A stretch of 64,000 bases of DNA, taken from Mesonia profundi (GTDB taxonomy: Bacteria; Bacteroidota; Bacteroidia; Flavobacteriales; Flavobacteriaceae). Under the pieces are notes generated by a model, which was given only the letters and a program-made list of their open reading frames with translations, ran no database searches and was not told the DNA's origin. The stretch is taken from contig NZ_JAVHUL010000012.1 in assembly GCF_031085155.1 (NCBI RefSeq), positions 1-64,000 on the forward strand, written 5' to 3'. The position numbers and the translations under genes were made by a program. Shown in pieces: positions 52,408-60,630 of the stretch; position 1 is the stretch's first letter, and every line of letters starts with the position of its first letter.

Positions 52408-53838
52408 TTATTCTATTTCTGAAACTCTTAAGGTATTCACCATTCCTTTACTTCCTATAGGCATAGCGGCAAGATTAATGACAAAATCCTTCTTTTTTAC
52501 AAATTTCTTGTCTTTGGCAATTTTGTTTACGTCTTCTACCGTTTCGTCAGTACTTACAAATTTATCGTAATAAAAAGCTTTCACTCCCCATAGCAAACTC
52601 AATTGCGTAAGGATTCTTTTATTAGAGGTAAATGCCAAAATATTGGCTGTAGGCCTCCAGGCCGAGATTTGAAAGGCGGTGTACCCACTATTCGTAAGCG
52701 TACAAATCACTTTTGCGTCTATTTCATTCGCCATCGTAGCCGCGTGATAGCAAACAGATTTGGTGATGTAACGATTGGTACGAATATGCGGTGGTTGATG
52801 AGGTACCTTAATAAGGTCTGAATTCTCCACACTTCCGATAATCTGAGCCATCTTCTCAATCACCTGAACGGGATATTTCCCTACAGAGGTTTCTCCACTC
52901 AACATCACAGCATCGGCACCATCCATCACCGAGTTGGCGACATCGTTCACCTCTGCTCGTGTTGGAGTAAGACTAGTGATCATGGTTTCCATCATTTGAG
53001 TGGCGATAATGACCGGAATTCTTGCTTGCTTGGCTTTTAATACCAATTCTTTTTGAATTAAGGGAACTTCGTGTGCAGGAACCTCTACCCCTAAATCTCC
53101 ACGAGCCACCATTAAACCGTCACAATGGGCAACAATTCTATCAATATTTTTAACGCCTTCTGGTTTTTCAATTTTAGCAACGATTGGGATTTTATGATCA
53201 CTATGCTTATCGATAATTTTTTGAAGCACTTGTAAATCTTCTGCGTTTCTTACAAAAGATAAAGCCATCCAATCTACTTGTTGCTCGATGGCAAATTTGG
53301 CATCTTCCACGTCTTTTTCGGTCAAAGCCGGAAGTGAAATGTCTGTATTTGGTAGGTTAACGCCCTTTCTAGAACGTAAAGGTCCACCTTGAATCACCTT
53401 GGCTTCTACTTCATCTTTTTGATTGGTACTCACAACTTCAAAAATCAACTTCCCATCATCTAAAAGAATTCTTTCTTTAGGCTTCACATCTTGTGGAAAG
53501 CTGTCATAGTTCATATAAACACGCTTCTTTGTACCCTTAAATTCTTTTCCTGTCGCAAAAACAATTATATCGTCTTTATGAACCACTACTTCTTCCTTCA
53601 TAATCCCTACACGGAGCTTTGGTCCTTGTAAATCACCTAGAATCCCAGCGTTAAAACCGTACTTTTCATTCAATTCTCGAATGGTTTTAATACGCTCTCT
53701 AACATCTTCATAATTGGCATGAGAGAAGTTGATTCTAAAAATATTTACGCCTTTTTCTAGCATAGATTTAAGAATCGCTTTAGAAGTTGTTGCTGGCCCT
53801 AAAGTGGCTACAATTTTTGTTTTTTTTATTTTGTTCAT
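52408..53838 (-). CDS. pyk: Pyruvate kinase
   Basis: A 476-residue glycolytic enzyme converting phosphoenolpyruvate and ADP to pyruvate and ATP. I start it at the ATG at 53838, which overlaps the TGA of the previous gene (TGATG); a TTG lies one codon upstream. Motifs are KIVATLGPATTS, the active-site IPIVAKIEKPEGVKNID, the metal/PEP site GLMVARGDLGVEVP and VMLSGETSVGKYP. Length is normal. Coupled to the IPExxxVDY gene, a conserved Bacteroidota arrangement. Confidence 0.96.
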   Translation of the reverse strand: MNKIKKTKIVATLGPATTSKAILKSMLEKGVNIFRINFSHANYEDVRERIKTIRELNEKYGFNAGILGDLQGPKLRVGIMKEEVVVHKDDIIVFATGKEFKGTKKRVYMNYDSFPQDVKPKERILLDDGKLIFEVVSTNQKDEVEAKVIQGGPLRSRKGVNLPNTDISLPALTEKDVEDAKFAIEQQVDWMALSFVRNAEDLQVLQKIIDKHSDHKIPIVAKIEKPEGVKNIDRIVAHCDGLMVARGDLGVEVPAHEVPLIQKELVLKAKQARIPVIIATQMMETMITSLTPTRAEVNDVANSVMDGADAVMLSGETSVGKYPVQVIEKMAQIIGSVENSDLIKVPHQPPHIRTNRYITKSVCYHAATMANEIDAKVICTLTNSGYTAFQISAWRPTANILAFTSNKRILTQLSLLWGVKAFYYDKFVSTDETVEDVNKIAKDKKFVKKKDFVINLAAMPIGSKGMVNTLRVSEIE

Positions 53839-54317
53839 CAATTGAAAGTTAAATTTTCTACAGATTTTAAAGTATCAAAATCTACTTTATAGGCTGTTAT
53901 GATTGAGGTGATTTTTTGTAATTCAGCAATTAATTCTTTGGTATTAGCGGGCAGTCCTTCATTTTCAATTTTCAAAAAATAATCTACCTTTTTGTATTCT
54001 GGAATCAATTGGGTAGAATAGGTATCTTCTGATTTAAACAAAGAACCTTCGCTATATAGATTAGAAGCTTTAATCGAATGCTTATTCTCTACTAAATAGT
54101 AAGTGCATTGCTGGTAATCGTCGCAATAGCTGAATAACTGATAATATGCGGTTCCCTTTTTATAGGCAAAGTCTACATCTAGCAATTCCCGTTTCAGTCT
54201 AAAATTTAAATTTTTATTCAGTAAAAAAGATAAATGGTAGGCTTCTAAAGAGCAATGAATAGCGATAAGGTCAAAATCTTCCTCTATAAAGCTATCAAGC
54301 ATTAATTTGTTGGCCAT
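53838..54317 (-). CDS. IPExxxVDY family protein
   Basis: A 159-residue protein with the defining motif IPEYKKVDYFLKI near position 120. The family is Bacteroidota-specific, of unknown function, and is nearly always found between rnc and pyk, as here. No signal peptide or membrane segment. Its position suggests a role linked to central metabolism or translation control, but nothing more can be said. Confidence 0.92.
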   Translation of the reverse strand: MANKLMLDSFIEEDFDLIAIHCSLEAYHLSFLLNKNLNFRLKRELLDVDFAYKKGTAYYQLFSYCDDYQQCTYYLVENKHSIKASNLYSEGSLFKSEDTYSTQLIPEYKKVDYFLKIENEGLPANTKELIAELQKITSIITAYKVDFDTLKSVENLTFN

Positions 54318-54406
54318 AATTTACTCATCTTAAACGCAAAGATAAAGATAAGAATTTTCGTCAACAATTTGAGAGATACAAGTTAAGAAATCATCAAGAT
54401 TATGAC

Positions 54407-55147
54407 TTACTCTCGAGTATTTATTTTGTCTTGATTTGCAAAGTAAGCGCGTTTAGAGGCTTTTTCTTCTGCTTTTTTCTTAGAAGTAGCCCTTGCTTTG
54501 GCAATCACTTTACCATCTAAGTGAAGTTTCACCGCAAAATGTCGTTGCTCATCCTTTCCCGTGTCCTCATAAATTTCATAATGAAATTTTGTTTTATTCT
54601 TTTGGCACCATTCTATGAGCAAGCTTTTATAACTGATGACTCTTCCTTCTAGAAGATGAATATCTACATAAGGATCAATTACCTCATTATAGATAAATTT
54701 TTCACACTTTTTATAGCCCTTATCTAGGTAGATGGCTCCTACGATAGCTTCAAAAAGATTCCCGTGAATATTAGCCCCAAATTGACTGGTAGGGATGTTG
54801 GTTTTCACAAATTGAATTAGGTTAAGGTCTTCTCCCAGTTGATTCAAGTGTTTTCTACTTACTATTTTAGACCTCATTTTGGTAAGGTAACCTTCGTCTC
54901 CGTGCGGAACTTCGTTAAATAAATGCGCAGCAATGACGGCGCTTAACATCGCATCCCCTAAGAATTCGAGCCGCTCATAGCTCACTGGATTTCCTTCCTT
55001 ATCTTTTTTATGAAGAGATCTATGGGTAAATGCTCTCTGATAAACCTCAAGAGATTTAGGCTTAAAGCCGATGATCTTTTGGACTTCAGAAAAAAAATTC
55101 CCGTCCTTTTCAGAACGGGAACCCCATATATTTCGAATAACACTCAT
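54407..55147 (-). CDS. rnc: Ribonuclease III
   Basis: A 246-residue dsRNA endonuclease. The catalytic signature ERLEFLGDA spans 58-66 (Glu61, Asp65). A dsRNA-binding domain covers about 165-240 (SYKSLLIEWCQKNKTKFHYE, ARATSKKKAEEKASKRAY). It processes rRNA and other structured RNA. The 5' end is nine bases after fabF on the same strand, so rnc is in the acpP-fabF operon. Confidence 0.95.
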   Translation of the reverse strand: MSVIRNIWGSRSEKDGNFFSEVQKIIGFKPKSLEVYQRAFTHRSLHKKDKEGNPVSYERLEFLGDAMLSAVIAAHLFNEVPHGDEGYLTKMRSKIVSRKHLNQLGEDLNLIQFVKTNIPTSQFGANIHGNLFEAIVGAIYLDKGYKKCEKFIYNEVIDPYVDIHLLEGRVISYKSLLIEWCQKNKTKFHYEIYEDTGKDEQRHFAVKLHLDGKVIAKARATSKKKAEEKASKRAYFANQDKINTRE

Positions 55148-55156
55148 AGAATGAAA

Positions 55157-56410
55157 TTATTCAGTTAACTTTTTAAATAGTACGCAAGCATTATGCCCTC
55201 CAAAACCAAAGGTGTTACTCATGGCGACATTCACTTCTCTCTTTTGTGCTTTGTTAAGCGTAAGGTTAAGAGAAGAATCAATATTTTCATCTGCCGTTTC
55301 ATGATTGATGGTTGGTGGCACCAAACTGTGCTTCATAGCCAAAATAGAAGCAATTGCTTCTATGGCGCCAGCAGCTCCCAGCAAATGACCAGTCATGGAC
55401 TTGGTAGAATTGATATTGATGTCTTTAGCGTGTTCTCCAAAAACCTTGGTGATTGCTTTTAACTCTGCAACATCTCCTAAGGGGGTTGAAGTACCGTGCG
55501 TATTAATCGCGTCTACATCTTCAGGTTTTAAACCTGCATTTTGTAAACAGTTTTCCATCACGGCTACAACTCCTGTTCCTTCTGGGTGTGGAGCAGTCAT
55601 ATGGTAAGCATCAGAAGACATTCCGCCTCCTATTACTTCCGCATAGATTTTTGCTCCTCTTGCTTTTGCGTGCTCGTACTCTTCTAAAACTAAAGCTCCC
55701 GCTCCTTCTCCTAAGACAAAACCATCCCTGGTAGCGTCAAAAGGCCTTGAAGCTGTTTGTGGATTTTCATTTCTAGTAGAAAGGGCATGCATGGCATTAA
55801 AACCACCCATCCCTGCTTGTGTTACCGCTGCTTCACTACCTCCTGTTACAATCACGTCACTATAACCTAAGCGGATATAGGTCAAGGCATCTATCATCGC
55901 ATTTGCGGAAGATGCACATGCCGAAACAGTTGTGTAGTTTGGCCCCATAAATCCGTGTTTGATAGAAATATTACCAGGGGCAATATCGGCTATCATTTTC
56001 GGAATAAAAAATGGGTTAAAACGCGGAGTTCCATCGCCATTAGCGAAATTTTTCACCTCTTCTTGAAAGGTTTCCAATCCACCAATTCCGGCTCCCCAAA
56101 TAACACCAACACGGTGTTTATTAACGGTATTTAAATCGATAGAAGAATCTTGGATAGCTTCATCTGATGCTACCATAGCATACTGAGCAAACCTATCTAA
56201 TCTTCTTTTCTCTTTACGATCAAAATACGCATCAAAGTCGAAGTTTTTTATTTCACAAGCGAACTTAGTTTTAAATTTTTCAGTATCAAAATAGGTAATC
56301 GGGGCACCCCCGCTCTTACCATGAACCAACCCATCCCAATATTCTTCAATATTGTTACCAATTGGGGTTAATGCACCTAAACCCGTAACTACTACTCGCT
56401 TCAACTCCAT
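55157..56410 (-). CDS. fabF: Beta-ketoacyl-ACP synthase II
   Basis: A 417-residue condensing enzyme of fatty acid elongation. The catalytic triad is Cys165 (VSACASS), His305 (NTHGTSTPLGD) and His342 (GHLLGAAG). It uses acyl-ACP carried by the product of acpP, encoded 12 bases upstream. Length and motifs are typical of FabF. Confidence 0.97.
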   Translation of the reverse strand: MELKRVVVTGLGALTPIGNNIEEYWDGLVHGKSGGAPITYFDTEKFKTKFACEIKNFDFDAYFDRKEKRRLDRFAQYAMVASDEAIQDSSIDLNTVNKHRVGVIWGAGIGGLETFQEEVKNFANGDGTPRFNPFFIPKMIADIAPGNISIKHGFMGPNYTTVSACASSANAMIDALTYIRLGYSDVIVTGGSEAAVTQAGMGGFNAMHALSTRNENPQTASRPFDATRDGFVLGEGAGALVLEEYEHAKARGAKIYAEVIGGGMSSDAYHMTAPHPEGTGVVAVMENCLQNAGLKPEDVDAINTHGTSTPLGDVAELKAITKVFGEHAKDININSTKSMTGHLLGAAGAIEAIASILAMKHSLVPPTINHETADENIDSSLNLTLNKAQKREVNVAMSNTFGFGGHNACVLFKKLTE

Positions 56411-56422
56411 ACTATAGCTTTC

Positions 56423-56659
56423 TTATTTTTTTGCTTCTTCGATGTAAGAAACAGCTTGACCAACAGTAGCGATGTTTTCTGCTTGGTCGTCTGGAATTTG
56501 GATATCAAATTCTTTTTCGAATTCCATAATTAATTCTACGGTATCTAATGAATCCGCACCTAAATCGTTAGTAAAGCTAGCTTCGTTTACTACTTCGTTC
56601 TCGTCAACGCCTAATTTATCAACGATAATTGCTTTTACTCTTGATGCAATGTCTGACAT
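56423..56659 (-). CDS. acpP: Acyl carrier protein
   Basis: A 78-residue acidic protein with the phosphopantetheine attachment Ser37 in the DSLD motif ([16 protein letters not shown]). It carries fatty acyl chains and is the first gene of the acpP-fabF-rnc operon, with a consensus promoter upstream. Confidence 0.97.
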   Translation of the reverse strand: MSDIASRVKAIIVDKLGVDENEVVNEASFTNDLGADSLDTVELIMEFEKEFDIQIPDDQAENIATVGQAVSYIEEAKK

Positions 56660-56689
56660 AATCTTATATTTTTAAATTTAATTAAGTGG

Positions 56690-56718
56690 CAAAAATAAAA
56701 AACTTTATATTAAAACAA
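56690..56718 (-). promoter_or_regulatory. Consensus Bacteroidota promoter of acpP
   Basis: On the minus strand TTG (56718-56716), an 18-base AT-rich spacer and TATTTTTG (56697-56690) match the -33/-7 consensus closely. It lies 31 bases before the acpP start and is the best promoter in the window. Confidence 0.8.
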
Positions 56719-56800
56719 GTTTTAATGCCAAAAATGTGGTGTCAATTTACGTATTTTTACGCTAATAGCTATTTTTACCTTTTAATATTTTGTGAAAATT

Positions 56801-57400
56801 ATGGTTTTAGAATTAAATAACAACCCCCATATCAAGAAAATAGTCATCTTTGCTTCTGGGCAAGGCTCTAATGCTAAGCGAATTATCGAGTATTTCTCTA
56901 ATTCCCAACAAGTAAAAGTGACTCATGTTTTTTCCAACAACATAAAAGCACCCGTTTTAAAAACGGCACACGAATTAGAAGTAAATGCCTTACATTTTGA
57001 TAGAGATGCGTTTTATCAAACCAATGAAGTCTTAAATTTATTAAAAGATATTGATCCAGACCTTATTGTTTTGGCCGGATTTTTATGGATGATGCCTTCC
57101 AACATCATCGAAAAGTTCCCCGATAAAATTATTAACCTACATCCTGCTCTTTTACCTAAATATGGCGGAAAAGGAATGTACGGAGCCAAGGTTCACCAAG
57201 CGGTTTTAGAGAATAAAGAAAAAGAAACCGGCATCAGCTTTCATTATGTGAATGAAAAATATGACGAAGGTGAAATCATAGCCCAAGAAAAGATTGCGCT
57301 TAACGCAAATGAAACCATCGCTTCTTTACAAAAAAGAATCCATACATTAGAACACGAGCATTTTGTAAAAGTCATTGAAGGACTCCTTACCCATGAGTAA
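56801..57400 (+). CDS. purN: Phosphoribosylglycinamide formyltransferase
   Basis: About 199 residues from the ATG at 56801; a GTG three codons upstream is possible. It formylates GAR with 10-formyl-THF in purine synthesis. Motifs are IVIFASGQGSNAKRIIEY, ILPKYGGKGMYG-like substrate loop (LHPALLPKYGGKGMYG), and the His and Asp pair in SFHYVNEKYDEGEI. It diverges from acpP and overlaps the next gene by eight bases. Confidence 0.94.
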   Translation: MVLELNNNPHIKKIVIFASGQGSNAKRIIEYFSNSQQVKVTHVFSNNIKAPVLKTAHELEVNALHFDRDAFYQTNEVLNLLKDIDPDLIVLAGFLWMMPSNIIEKFPDKIINLHPALLPKYGGKGMYGAKVHQAVLENKEKETGISFHYVNEKYDEGEIIAQEKIALNANETIASLQKRIHTLEHEHFVKVIEGLLTHE

Positions 57401-58034
57401 AAAGAAAAAAAAGTTTTACGTGGTCTGGAAAGGCCATAAAGAAGGTATTTATAAGTCATGGGCAGATTGTAAAGTTGCCATTCAAGGCTATCAAGGTGCG
57501 CAATTCAAGTCTTTTGCCACCCAAGCAGAAGCAAAAAAAGCATTTAATGGCGCTTACGCGGATTTTATCACGCCCAAAAGAGATAAAAACAAAACCTCTG
57601 CCCAACAGCAGCAAAAAATAACCGAAGAAGTCAATTTTTACTCCATCGCGGTAGATGCTGCTTCTAGCGGAAACCCAGGGAAAGTAGAATACCGAGGCGT
57701 AGATACTCAAACCAAAGAGCAACTCTTTCATCAGGGACCTTTTACCCAAGGCACCAATAATATAGGAGAATTTTTAGCCTTGGTTCACGGCTTAGCTTTA
57801 CTAAAAAACAAAAACAGCGACAGAGTCATTTACTCCGATTCTAAAATCGCCATGAGTTGGGTGCGCAAAAAAAATTGCAATACCAAACTCCCCCGAAGTA
57901 AAAAAAACGAAGACATCTTTAAATTAGTAGACCGTGCTGAAGCCTGGCTAAACACTAACCGCGTATCTACCAAAATCCTTAAATGGAATACCAAAGAATG
58001 GGGAGAAATCCCAGCCGATTTTGGAAGAAAGTAA
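57393..58034 (+). CDS. Viroplasmin-type ribonuclease H
   Basis: About 213 residues from the ATG at 57393, which overlaps the end of purN. An N-terminal caulimovirus viroplasmin-like RNA/DNA-binding domain (KFYVVWKGHKEGIYKSWADC, residues about 5-48) is followed by an RNase H fold (about 85-210) with the acidic residues in YSIAVDAASSGNPG, IGEFLALVHGL and VIYSDSKIAMSWV. It removes RNA from RNA-DNA hybrids. The C-terminus is convergent with dxs, one base apart. Confidence 0.92.
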   Translation: MSKKKKKFYVVWKGHKEGIYKSWADCKVAIQGYQGAQFKSFATQAEAKKAFNGAYADFITPKRDKNKTSAQQQQKITEEVNFYSIAVDAASSGNPGKVEYRGVDTQTKEQLFHQGPFTQGTNNIGEFLALVHGLALLKNKNSDRVIYSDSKIAMSWVRKKNCNTKLPRSKKNEDIFKLVDRAEAWLNTNRVSTKILKWNTKEWGEIPADFGRK

Positions 58035-58035
58035 A

Positions 58036-59817
58036 CTACTCCAATCCTTTCAACACTTTTAAAATCGCGCCACTAGAAATACCTGCCAAGTCTTTTAATT
58101 CTTCGGTGGTGCCGTGATGCATAAATTGATCTGGAATACCTAAGAGAATCACTTTTCCTTTAAACTTCTCTTGCAATGCCAATTGAGCGATTTCTTCGCC
58201 TACGCCTCCTTTTTTGCTTCCGTCTTCTACAATGATTACATGTTGATAGGTTCGCAAGACTTCTTTTAAGAACTCGACATCCAGAGGTTTTATAAACATC
58301 AAATCGATTAACGAATACTTGGAGGAGTCTTCAGTTTGGGCAATGGCTTTCTTGGCATCAATCACACAAGAACCTACGCCAATCACCGCAACTTGACTTC
58401 CGTTCAGCAAATATTTAGATTTTCCCAAGGGTATTTTTTTAAATTCTTTTTGCCAATCGGTATGATCCCCTCTCCCTCTTGGGTAGCGAATCGCAATGGG
58501 ATTTTTAATACCTAAAGAAGCGGTATAAAGTAAGTTGCGTAAATCGATAACATTCGACGGACTTGCAATTATGAGATTAGGAATGCAACGTAGGTAAGCG
58601 ATATCAAAAACGCCGTGATGTGTAGCGCCGTCTTCGCCTACCAATCCGGCTCTATCAATACAAAAAATAACAGGCAAATTTTGCAAAGCCACATCGTGAA
58701 TCATCTGGTCGTAAGCGCGTTGTAGAAACGTAGAATAAATCGCACAAAAAACGAGCATTCCTTGGGTCGCCATCCCTGCAGAAAGTGTCACCGCATGCTG
58801 CTCGGCAATCCCGACATCCAAAGCTCTTTCGGGAAACTTTTGCATCATATATTTTAAGGAACTTCCCGTAGGCATGGCAGGCGTAATTCCTATAATCTTT
58901 TCATTTTTTTCCGCGAGTTCCAGTAACGTAAGTCCGAAGACATCTTGGTATTTTGGAGGTAAATTGGTTTCGGTGCTTTTTAGAATTTCTCCGGTTATTT
59001 TATCAAACTTTCCGGGCGCATGGTAACGCACTTGATCTTCTTCCGCTTTTTGTAGGCCTTTTCCTTTTTTGGTAATTACGTGTAAGAATTTAGGTCCCTC
59101 TACCTGCTCCAATTCCGCGAAAGCGTGAAGCAAAGCCTCAAAATTATGCCCATCTACGGGTCCTGCATAATGAAAATTAAGTGCCTCAATCACATTATCC
59201 TGCTTGGGCCGTTTACCTACTTTTGCTTTTAACAAATATTCCTTCAACGCGCCTACGCTAGGATCTATGCCCATGGCATTATCGTTTAAAATCACCCAAA
59301 GATTCGCCTTGGTTACTCCGGCGTGGTTAAGACCTTCAAAGGCCATTCCGCTAGCGATAGACGCATCGCCAATTACCGCGATATGCCGCTTTTCAGTTTC
59401 CCCTTTAAGCTGCGAAGCAATGGCCATTCCCAAAGCTGCCGAAATCGATGTAGAGCTGTGTCCAACGCCAAAAGTATCGTATTCACTTTCTGAGCGTTTG
59501 GGAAATCCGCTAAGGCCGTTAAGCTTTCTGTTGGTTTCAAAAACGTCTCTTCTTCCGGTAAGAATTTTATGTCCGTAAGCTTGGTGACCCACATCCCAAA
59601 TGAGTTGGTCATAGGGCGTATTAAAATAGTAATGTAGGGCAATCGTTAATTCGGTGACGCCCAAACTGGCGCCAAGATGTCCTTCTTTAGTAGACACCAC
59701 ATCGATAATAAATTCGCGCAATTCGGCTGCCAAAGCATTTAATTGAGCTTTAGAGAGCTTTCTTAAATCTTTGGGGGAGTTGATCTGTTTTAAAAGGACA
59801 CTTTCCATATCTTGCAA
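58036..59817 (-). CDS. dxs: 1-deoxy-D-xylulose-5-phosphate synthase
   Basis: A 593-residue thiamine diphosphate enzyme, first step of the MEP isoprenoid pathway. The N-terminal part has IWDVGHQAYGHKILTGR and the ThDP motif IGDASIASGMAFEGLNHAG, the central part has DVGIAEQHAVTLSAGMA with the catalytic Glu, and the transketolase C-terminal domain follows. Length is slightly short of the E. coli enzyme but normal for Bacteroidota. Confidence 0.96.
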   Translation of the reverse strand: MQDMESVLLKQINSPKDLRKLSKAQLNALAAELREFIIDVVSTKEGHLGASLGVTELTIALHYYFNTPYDQLIWDVGHQAYGHKILTGRRDVFETNRKLNGLSGFPKRSESEYDTFGVGHSSTSISAALGMAIASQLKGETEKRHIAVIGDASIASGMAFEGLNHAGVTKANLWVILNDNAMGIDPSVGALKEYLLKAKVGKRPKQDNVIEALNFHYAGPVDGHNFEALLHAFAELEQVEGPKFLHVITKKGKGLQKAEEDQVRYHAPGKFDKITGEILKSTETNLPPKYQDVFGLTLLELAEKNEKIIGITPAMPTGSSLKYMMQKFPERALDVGIAEQHAVTLSAGMATQGMLVFCAIYSTFLQRAYDQMIHDVALQNLPVIFCIDRAGLVGEDGATHHGVFDIAYLRCIPNLIIASPSNVIDLRNLLYTASLGIKNPIAIRYPRGRGDHTDWQKEFKKIPLGKSKYLLNGSQVAVIGVGSCVIDAKKAIAQTEDSSKYSLIDLMFIKPLDVEFLKEVLRTYQHVIIVEDGSKKGGVGEEIAQLALQEKFKGKVILLGIPDQFMHHGTTEELKDLAGISSGAILKVLKGLE

Positions 59818-59846
59818 AGGTAAAACTTGTAGTGAAATAATTGCTT

Positions 59847-60293
59847 ATGCTTACTCCTTTTGATGATACCTATTTTATGAAAAAGGCTTTACAAGAAGCC
59901 GAAACTGCTTATGAACGCGGAGAAATCCCCGTGGGATGCCTTGTCGTAAGTCAAAATACTATTATTGCCAAAGGACACAACCTCACCGAAATGTTACAAG
60001 ATGTCACCGCCCATGCCGAGATGCAAACCATTACCGCAGCAGCGAATTACCTTGGCGGAAAATACCTTAAAGACTGTACCATGTATGTTACTTTGGAGCC
60101 TTGCCAGATGTGCGCCGGCGCCTTGTATTGGAGTCAGATTGATAAGGTTGTTGTAGCCGCAGAGGATCCCGAACGTGGTTTTCGCGCTCAAGGCGGAAAA
60201 ATACATCCCAAAACCAACATCAGCTATGGCTTATTAGCAGAAGAATCCTCAGAGTTATTGAAACGTTTTTTTAAAGAGAAACGAAAGAGGTAG
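59847..60293 (+). CDS. tadA: tRNA-specific adenosine deaminase-like nucleoside deaminase
   Basis: About 148 residues from the ATG at 59847; a TTG two codons upstream is less likely. Zinc-site motifs are HAEMQ (His and catalytic Glu) and PCQMCAGAL (two Cys). The start DDTYFMKKALQEAETAYERG and C-terminal FFKEKRKR match TadA, which makes inosine at the wobble position of tRNA-Arg. A guanine deaminase role is an alternative. It diverges from dxs. Confidence 0.9.
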   Translation: MLTPFDDTYFMKKALQEAETAYERGEIPVGCLVVSQNTIIAKGHNLTEMLQDVTAHAEMQTITAAANYLGGKYLKDCTMYVTLEPCQMCAGALYWSQIDKVVVAAEDPERGFRAQGGKIHPKTNISYGLLAEESSELLKRFFKEKRKR

Positions 60294-60334
60294 AAGATTG
60301 GAGATTTTTGATTGGGGATTGGGGATTTTTGATT

Positions 60335-60530
60335 CCGGACATTTCGATACACTTGCTATCGCAAGTACTCAATGACCTATGATTTTGGTAATCGAGGGCG
60401 GTGGCTGAGTGATTTTCGAGAGAAAATTGTATCGAAGCCACAAAACCGGACATTTCGATACACTTGCTAGCGCAAGCACTCAATGACCTATGATTTTCGT
60501 AATCGAGGGCGGTGGCTGAGTGATTTTCAA
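60335..60530. repeat. Tandem repeat, 111-bp unit, about 1.8 copies
   Basis: Units begin CCGGACATTTCGATACACTT at 60335 and 60446. Each holds CTTGC-N4-GCAAG and a GTGGCT/AGCCAC type inverted repeat around TGAGTGATTTTC. The copies differ at a few positions, mostly within hairpin arms. One partial relative is at 25631-25678. It is non-coding; minus-strand open frames across it are repeat artefacts. Confidence 0.85.
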
Positions 60531-60608
60531 AAGAAAGTTCAGTTTCATCTTCAATTTCAACTTCAACTTCTTGTTTTTCCATTTTAACGCAGAGTTCCCG
60601 CAATTCCC

Positions 60609-60616
60609 TATCTTTG
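60609..60616 (+). promoter_or_regulatory. -7 box TATCTTTG of pncB
   Basis: Perfect TAnnTTTG, 14 bases before the GTG start at 60631. It supports that start over the longer open frame and implies a very short 5' leader. Confidence 0.55.
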
Positions 60617-60630
60617 AAAAAAACAAGAAC

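Noticed and set aside
60335-60530. Possible CRISPR array
   Set aside because: Only two 111-bp units without unique spacers and no cas genes in the window.
60271-60603. 110-codon minus-strand frame before pncB
   Set aside because: It translates the 111-bp tandem repeat twice (repeated FSLENHSATALDY-like strings) and the ends of neighbouring genes.
60520-60630. N-terminal extension of pncB
   Set aside because: The region is low-complexity Phe/Asn translation of repeat DNA with a -7 promoter box inside it.
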